From JL08 sp963765555 (GTDB lineage: Bacteria > Pseudomonadota > Alphaproteobacteria > Rhodobacterales > Rhodobacteraceae): a DNA stretch of 64,000 nt. Below, in pieces: positions 59,144-64,000 of the stretch. The notes beneath the pieces were generated by a model that made no database searches, was not told where the DNA came from, and worked only from the letters and a program-made list of their open reading frames with translations. The stretch is taken from positions 186,001 through 250,000 of the forward strand of contig CAVXWX010000005.1 in NCBI GenBank assembly GCA_963765555.1, read 5' to 3'. Numbering within the stretch: position 1 is the first letter of the stretch; each line of letters begins with the position of its first letter. Position numbers and translations under genes: made by a program.

Positions 59144-60966
59144 TTAATATCCGCTTTCGCTGGTCAGTACGAAATGTCCCGGTTCGACTTCGTCATAGAC
59201 CGATGGTTCGGGGGTGTAGCCGACCGGATGGATCGGCGACGGAATCGGTTTGAAATTCAGATCGCGTTCATCCTTGCGCTGGCGCGGATCGGCGATCGGC
59301 ACGGCCTTCATCAGCGCCTGCGTATAGGGATGTTGCGGGTTTTCGAACACACGGTCACGCGGGCCGCGTTCCACGATCCGGCCCAGATACATCACCCCGA
59401 CCTGATGGCTGACCCGCTCCACCACGGCCATATCATGACTGATAAACAGATAGGACACGCCCAGTTCCGATTGCAGTTCCATCATCAGGTTCAGCACCTG
59501 CGCTTGTACCGACACATCCAGCGCCGATACGGCCTCGTCCGCGATGATCAGTTTCGGATTCAGGGCAAGGGCACGGGCAATGGCCACGCGCTGGCGCTGT
59601 CCCCCCGACAGTTCATGCGGGATACCGGCGCATGAAACTGCGGGGCAATTCCACCCGGTCAAACAACATCTCAACCCGCTTTTGCAGGGCGTCACCGGAC
59701 AGGGTGCCGAAATTCCACATCGGTTCCGCCACCTGATCGCTGAGCTGCATTTGCGGGTTCAACGATGCGAACGGATCCTGAAACACCATCTGCATATCCA
59801 AGCCGCGCCTCGCGCAGGCGGGACTGGTCCAGTTTCATGATGTTGACACCATCCAGATCAATTTCACCCGACATCGGTTCGACCAGACGCAGGATGGACC
59901 GCCCTGCCGTTGACTTGCCGCAACCGGATTCCCCCACAAGGCTGAGCGTCTGGCCCTTGTTAATCGTGAACGATACATCTTCGACAGCGTGAACATTGGC
60001 AACGGTCTGGCGGAAAAATCCGCCTTTGACCACAAACCGCGTGGTCAGGTTCTTGACGTTCAGCAACACGTCATTCGTGCCAAGGATCGGATCGATATTC
60101 TGGCCTTCACTGCCCAGCAGCTTCATCGGCGATGGCACCTTGGTGCCGGTCATTTCGCCCAGTTTCGGCACCGCCGCCAACAGCGCCTTGGTATAATCGT
60201 GCTGCGGGTTTTCAAAAATTTCCTGAACCGTGCCTTCTTCGACCTTGTTGCCACGAAACATGACAACAACACGGTCGGCCATTTGCGCGACAACGGCCAT
60301 ATCGTGGGTGATAAACATCACCGCCGTTCCGGTTTCCCGCTTGAGCCGGTCCATCAGGGCCAGAATTTCGGCCTGAATGGTCACATCCAGCGCGGTTGTC
60401 GGTTCATCTGCAATCAGCAAACGCGGTTCGCACGCCAGCGCCATCGCAATCACAACCCGCTGGCGCATGCCGCCGCTCAATTCGTGCGGATATTGATGCA
60501 ACCGCCGCTCGGGTTCGGGGATACGGACCTGACGCAGCAATTCAACCGCGCGCTCTTCCGCCTGATCCTTGGTCATGCCCATATGCAGACGCAACCCTTC
60601 GGTCAGTTGCCGCCCGACGGTAAACACAGGGTTCAGCGCGGTCATCGGTTCCTGAAAAATCATCCCGATTTCATTGCCACGAATGTGGCGCATCAAATCC
60701 GGGTCCGCCCCCGCCAGATCAAGCTGCCCGCCATCCTTGCGATCAAACAGCAGCCGGCCATTGGCAATCGTGCCACCGCCATATTCAACCAGCCGCATCA
60801 GCGATAGCGATGACACCGATTTGCCGGAACCGGATTCCCCGACAACACACACCGTTTCACCCGGATTGATAAAGAACGACACATCTTCGACGCCAACAAC
60901 GGGGCCATCCTTTGTCTGGAATTCGACCCGTAGTCCTTCGATCTGAGCAATAGGCTGGTCCAGCAC
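59144..60966 (-). pseudogene. Peptide ABC transporter double ATP-binding protein (DppD-DppF fusion type), with two frameshifts
   Basis: This is a fused two-domain ATPase of the oligopeptide/glutathione importer type, 606 residues when repaired. Domain 1 has GESGSGKS, LSGGMRQR and LLIADEPTTALDVT. Domain 2 has GESGCGKST, LSGGQRQR and LIIADEAVSALDVS. The second domain is broken twice: removing one base at 59800-59801 restores REARLDMQMVFQDPFASLNP, and removing one at 59619-59621 restores RRYPHELSGGQRQR. The start is GTG 60966 with AGGGG upstream. Both breaks are single extra bases in short runs, so sequence errors are likely. Confidence 0.88.
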
Positions 60967-61097
60967 GGAATATCCCCTAACGATAGTTTGGCCTGCGAAC
61001 GCTACGGCTTGGTGGCAGGCAATGTCAAACCCCGCGCGCACGCTTTCCCTGCGGCAAGGCTTGCAATTTTCTCAAACTCTGTTTCGATAGCACCATT

Positions 61098-61142
61098 CCG
61101 TTTAAACGGGGGGTGTGATCAACGTCAAAACTCGAATTTGAC
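61098..61142. promoter_or_regulatory. Palindromes in the divergent transporter control region
   Basis: CCGTTTAAACGG (61098-61109) is a perfect 12-bp palindrome. GTCAAA-N7-TTTGAC (61124-61142) is an inverted repeat whose right arm contains TTGACA (61138-61143), a perfect -35 hexamer toward the substrate-binding protein gene, although no clear -10 follows. The region lies between the divergent ATPase and binding-protein genes and probably binds their regulator. Confidence 0.4.
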
Positions 61143-61239
61143 AGCAGCATAAACCACGTGTTCCCAACGGCTAACGCACGCGCGTGCGCAAGGCGCGCCA
61201 CAAAAACGAGACACCAATGTGTCCGACAAGGAGTATGAC

Positions 61240-62943
61240 ATGAGACTAAAAACCCTGTTGATGGGTGCAATTGCATGTACGGCAATGGCCCCCGTCGCTA
61301 TGGCCGAACGCGGCTCGGATGGCGAAGTCAAGATCATCTATTGGCAAGCGCCATCGATCCTGAACCCCTATCTGTCCAGCGGTACGAAAGATATCGAATC
61401 AGCATCGCTGGTGATTGAACCACTGGGCCGTTACGACCAGAACGGTGATCTGGTGCCATTTCTGGCCGAAGCGATTCCGACCGTCGAAAACGGCGGCGTC
61501 AGCGAAGATCTGACAAGCATCACATGGAAACTCAAATCCGGTCTGGTGTGGTCTGACGGGTCCCCTGTCACGTCGGCCGATGTAAAATTCACTGCCGATT
61601 ACTGCATGCACCCCGAAGGCGGCTGTGCTCAGGGCGCGAAATTTGATGGTGTGTCCTCGGTCGAGGTCGTGGATGACCTGACAGTTACGGTCACGTTCAA
61701 CCAGCCCAAGCCGAACCCTTATGGCCCGTTCATGGGTGGCCAGTCGCCGATCATTCAGGCGGCACAGTTTGCCGAATGTCTGGGCGCGCGCGCACCGGAA
61801 TGCACCGATGCCAACTTTGGCCCGATCGGGACAGGCCCGTTTGTTGTGACGGATTTCCGCCCCAATGACGTGATCCAGATGGAAGCGAACCAGAACTACC
61901 GCGATCCGGCGAAACCCGCCTTTGCGACACTGACCTTCAAAGGTGGTGGCGATGCCACGGCCGCCGGTCGTGCCGTTATGGAAACCGGTGAGTACGACTA
62001 TGCATGGAACATGCAGCTTGCGCCCGACGTTCTGGCCAAAATGGCCGAAGGCGGCAAAGGCGTTCCGATCGCGGCATTCGGCACACTGGTCGAACGCCTT
62101 GAAATGAACATGACCAACCCGTCGCCCGATCTGCCAGAAGGCGAGCGCGCCACGGTGGCACACCCGCACCCGTTCCTGAGCGACATGCGCGTGCGCAAGG
62201 CGCTGTCGATGGCAATCGATCGCGAATTGCTGGTGGAAGTGGGTTATGGCCAAGCGGGTCGCCCGACCTGTAATCTGGTTCCTGCCCCGGCGCTTTATGC
62301 ATCGGACAACACAGACTGTCTGACGCAGGATATCGCTGGCGCGAACGCCCTGCTGGACGAAGCCGGCTGGGTTGACAGCGACGGCGACGGTGTACGTGAC
62401 AAGGACGGCATGAAACTGTCGATCCTGTACCAGACATCCACCAACGCCGTGCGTCAGGATTTCCAAGCCCTGATCAAACAGTGGTGGAGCGAGATCGGCG
62501 TTGAAACCGAACTGCGCAATCTGGACGCGTCTGTGTTCTTTGGTGGTGATCCCGGATCACCCGACACGTTCCAGAAGTTCTATGCGGACGTGGAAATGTA
62601 CGCCAACAACTTTGATGGCACAGACCCCCAAGCCTATCTGGCGGCCTATCGCTGCGGCAACGAGCCAAAGCCTGACAGCCAGTGGCAGGGTGAGAACATC
62701 AACCGCTTCTGTGATCCGGCCTATGATGCGCTGATCGACGAACTGGCGCGCACAGGATCGCTGGAAAAACGCGGCGAACTGGCCAAAAAGATGAACGACA
62801 TGCTGACAAAAGACACCTACACTATCGTCCCGCTGGTCGATCGTGGCCGTGTGTCGGCCCACTCCACCACATTGGGTGGCGTTGTCCTGAATACATGGGA
62901 CAGCGAATTGTGGAACGTCGCAGACTGGTATCGCATCAAGTGA
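61240..62943 (+). CDS. Peptide ABC transporter substrate-binding protein (SBP family 5)
   Basis: This 567-residue periplasmic binding protein has a signal peptide (MRLKTLLMGAIACTAMAPVA, cut after VAMA near residue 22). Family 5 features include LNPYLSSGTKDIESASLVIEPL, the WKLKSGLVWSDGSPVTSADVKFTADY block and LSDMRVRKALSMAIDRE. Members bind peptides, nickel or other ligands; the adjacent hydrolases favour peptides or acyl amino acids. ATG 61240 is preceded by AAGGAG. It is the first gene of the plus-strand transporter unit. Confidence 0.93.
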   Translation: MRLKTLLMGAIACTAMAPVAMAERGSDGEVKIIYWQAPSILNPYLSSGTKDIESASLVIEPLGRYDQNGDLVPFLAEAIPTVENGGVSEDLTSITWKLKSGLVWSDGSPVTSADVKFTADYCMHPEGGCAQGAKFDGVSSVEVVDDLTVTVTFNQPKPNPYGPFMGGQSPIIQAAQFAECLGARAPECTDANFGPIGTGPFVVTDFRPNDVIQMEANQNYRDPAKPAFATLTFKGGGDATAAGRAVMETGEYDYAWNMQLAPDVLAKMAEGGKGVPIAAFGTLVERLEMNMTNPSPDLPEGERATVAHPHPFLSDMRVRKALSMAIDRELLVEVGYGQAGRPTCNLVPAPALYASDNTDCLTQDIAGANALLDEAGWVDSDGDGVRDKDGMKLSILYQTSTNAVRQDFQALIKQWWSEIGVETELRNLDASVFFGGDPGSPDTFQKFYADVEMYANNFDGTDPQAYLAAYRCGNEPKPDSQWQGENINRFCDPAYDALIDELARTGSLEKRGELAKKMNDMLTKDTYTIVPLVDRGRVSAHSTTLGGVVLNTWDSELWNVADWYRIK

Positions 62944-62951
62944 TGCGCTGT

Positions 62952-63022
62952 GCCGTGGCAGGTTACCTTGCCACGGCCTTGCAAAAACGGCGCAGGGGGG
63001 ATCGCATCCGCCCTGCGTTTTT
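62952..63022 (+). terminator. Two hairpins between binding-protein and permease genes (attenuator-like)
   Basis: GCCGTGGCA pairs with TGCCACGGC (62952-62960 with 62969-62977). A second stem, CGCAGGG with CCCTGCG (62991-62997 with 63011-63017), is followed by TTTTT. The second resembles an intrinsic terminator. Located inside a transporter operon, it would keep binding-protein mRNA more abundant than permease mRNA. Confidence 0.6.
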
Positions 63023-63062
63023 GCCAACAAATAACATTGACTGATTTACAAAGGCGCCGCTG

Positions 63063-64000
63063 ATGCTGACCTTCACGATCCGACGACTGGTCTTTGCGAT
63101 CCCGACGCTTTTGCTTATCAGCCTTGCCATTTTCATGCTCTTGCAACTGGCCCCCGGTGATCCGATGGCGCAGGTGCCGCTTACGGTGCCGCCCGAAGTC
63201 AAACAAAAGATGCGCGAAGCCCTGGGGATGGGCCAGCCGCTGCATGTGCAGTACTTCAAATGGCTGGTTCAGTTTTTCTGGATCGAACCACAGGTCTTGT
63301 TTGATCACTGGTTCGGCACCAGCTTTTCCGAAGGCAAATTGCGCGTGATCAGCTGGCAGACCCGCAGCCCCGTTATGGACATTGTCGTGCAGCGGATGCC
63401 ACAAACCCTTTGGGTGGTGGGCATGTCCTACATCGTCGGTATCCTGATCGCCCTGCCCATCGGCATCTATTCGGCCTACAAGCAGTATTCCGTGTTCGAT
63501 CAGGCCGGTACCTTCGTATCGATGATCGGGTTTTCCGTGCCGCCGTTCTTTTCCGGCGTTCTTGTCATCGTGATTTTTTCCGTCAATCTTGGCTGGTTTC
63601 CATCGATCTACGACACCACCCATGTGGTGAACGACTGGGACAGTTTTATGGTGCAACTGCGCCAGATGATCATGCCGGTCATGGTGCTGGCCCTGCAAAC
63701 CACCGCCCAGATCAGCCGCTACATGCGCTCGGCCATGCTGGACAACCTTAATCAGGATTACGTGCGCACCGCCCGCGCCAAGGGCCTGAGCGAAAGCGTG
63801 GTTGTCATGGTGCATGTGCTGCGCAATTCGCTGATCCCCGTGGTAACTGTCATTGCACTTGGCATCCCCGCCATCTTTGGGGGGGCGATCATCACCGAAC
63901 AGGTGTTCAAGGTGAACGGGATCGGCCAGTTGCTGATTACCGCCCTTTTTGCCAATGACCTGCCGATGGTGATGACCCTGACCTTTATCTTTGCCATCCT
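63063..64000 (+). CDS. Peptide ABC transporter permease (DppB type), 3' end outside window
   Basis: This is an inner-membrane permease of the oligopeptide/dipeptide importer. It begins MLTFTIRRLVFAIPTLLLIS with the typical first helix and FMLLQLAPGDPMAQ. The cytoplasmic coupling loop YMRSAMLDNLNQDYVRTARAKGLSE and the IFGGAIITEQVF segment are characteristic. The frame is open at the window end after about 312 codons, so only the C-terminus is missing. It follows the binding protein by 119 nt; the second permease should lie beyond the window. Confidence 0.93.
   Translation, partial: MLTFTIRRLVFAIPTLLLISLAIFMLLQLAPGDPMAQVPLTVPPEVKQKMREALGMGQPLHVQYFKWLVQFFWIEPQVLFDHWFGTSFSEGKLRVISWQTRSPVMDIVVQRMPQTLWVVGMSYIVGILIALPIGIYSAYKQYSVFDQAGTFVSMIGFSVPPFFSGVLVIVIFSVNLGWFPSIYDTTHVVNDWDSFMVQLRQMIMPVMVLALQTTAQISRYMRSAMLDNLNQDYVRTARAKGLSESVVVMVHVLRNSLIPVVTVIALGIPAIFGGAIITEQVFKVNGIGQLLITALFANDLPMVMTLTFIFAI

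Noticed and set aside
58142..59635. Long open frame (about 497 codons) opposite the argE-like and ATPase genes
   Set aside because: It spans two genes on the other strand and has no recognisable motif.
1..64000. CRISPR array, prophage, insertion sequence or anti-phage island
   Set aside because: No regularly spaced repeats, transposase, integrase, phage structural or restriction-modification genes were seen; gene content is core metabolic.

Overview
The window is bacterial, GC-rich and tightly packed. It looks like a chromosomal segment of a Rhodobacterales alphaproteobacterium, probably of the Roseobacter group. The evidence for this is a Paracoccus/Rhodobacter-style nuo cluster interleaved with accessory reading frames and ending in birA, a NuoE with a long helix-hairpin-helix tail, a stand-alone Hint-domain protein, two DVDEF glycosyltransferases, RNase J instead of RNase E-only neighbours, and a short intergenic repeat with the core GCCTCCGGCGGAAGTATTTT that I recall from Rhodobacterales genomes. 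There are no rRNA or tRNA genes, CRISPR arrays, insertion sequences or phage genes.

Layout. 1-2851 (minus): 5' part of an iron-type ABC ATPase, an AlkC-like DNA alkylation repair protein and an atypical SDR protein. 2996-9327 (plus): Hint protein, prfC, two tandem glycosyltransferases and an RhlE-type RNA helicase. 9622-32775 (minus): one very long run, read in transcription order as nuoA, nuoB, ABM protein, nuoC, two tiny genes, nuoD, nuoE, an HhH membrane protein, a small membrane protein, nuoF, a block of six small accessory genes, nuoG, a lipoprotein, nuoH, a tiny gene, nuoI, a CMD-family protein, nuoJ-N, birA, coaX, rnj. All 14 complex I subunits are present, with about 14 extra genes, most coupled by 1- or 4-nt start/stop overlaps. 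32923-34086 (plus): iron alcohol dehydrogenase. 34091-43478 (minus): leucine/isovalerate catabolism (acyl-CoA synthetase, mccB, mccA, two GSTs, HMG-CoA lyase, methylglutaconyl-CoA hydratase-like, PEP-mutase-like). 43616-44233 (plus): ompW. 44284-45447 (minus): isovaleryl-CoA dehydrogenase with a clear promoter and a 16-bp palindromic operator. 45622-47598 (minus): DegT-type aminotransferase and phosphoglycolate phosphatase. 47743-55534 (mostly plus): glmU-glmS-alkD, moaA, waaA and an LPS-type glycosyltransferase, with a lipoprotein gene on the other strand. 55563-64000: peptide/amino-acid uptake, with two M20 amidohydrolases, an ArgE-like deacetylase and a double ABC ATPase (minus) divergent from a substrate-binding protein and a permease (plus, cut by the window end).

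Genes acting together: the nuo cluster builds complex I. The liu-type genes take leucine from isovaleryl-CoA to acetoacetate plus acetyl-CoA; their biotin carboxylase needs BirA, which is encoded at the end of the nuo run. GlmS/GlmU make UDP-GlcNAc, and WaaA and the glycosyltransferase work on lipid A core. The divergent transporter and its three hydrolases form a peptide or N-acyl amino acid uptake module.

Data quality: five genes (nuoN, nuoM, nuoG, a GST and the double ABC ATPase) carry six frameshifts. Each is repaired by removing exactly one base, and three of the genes are essential parts of an otherwise intact complex I. This pattern fits sequencing or assembly insertion errors better than gene decay. 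The most interesting biology is the unusually rich set of small exported and membrane proteins inside the nuo cluster, including four or five very short genes that are easily missed.
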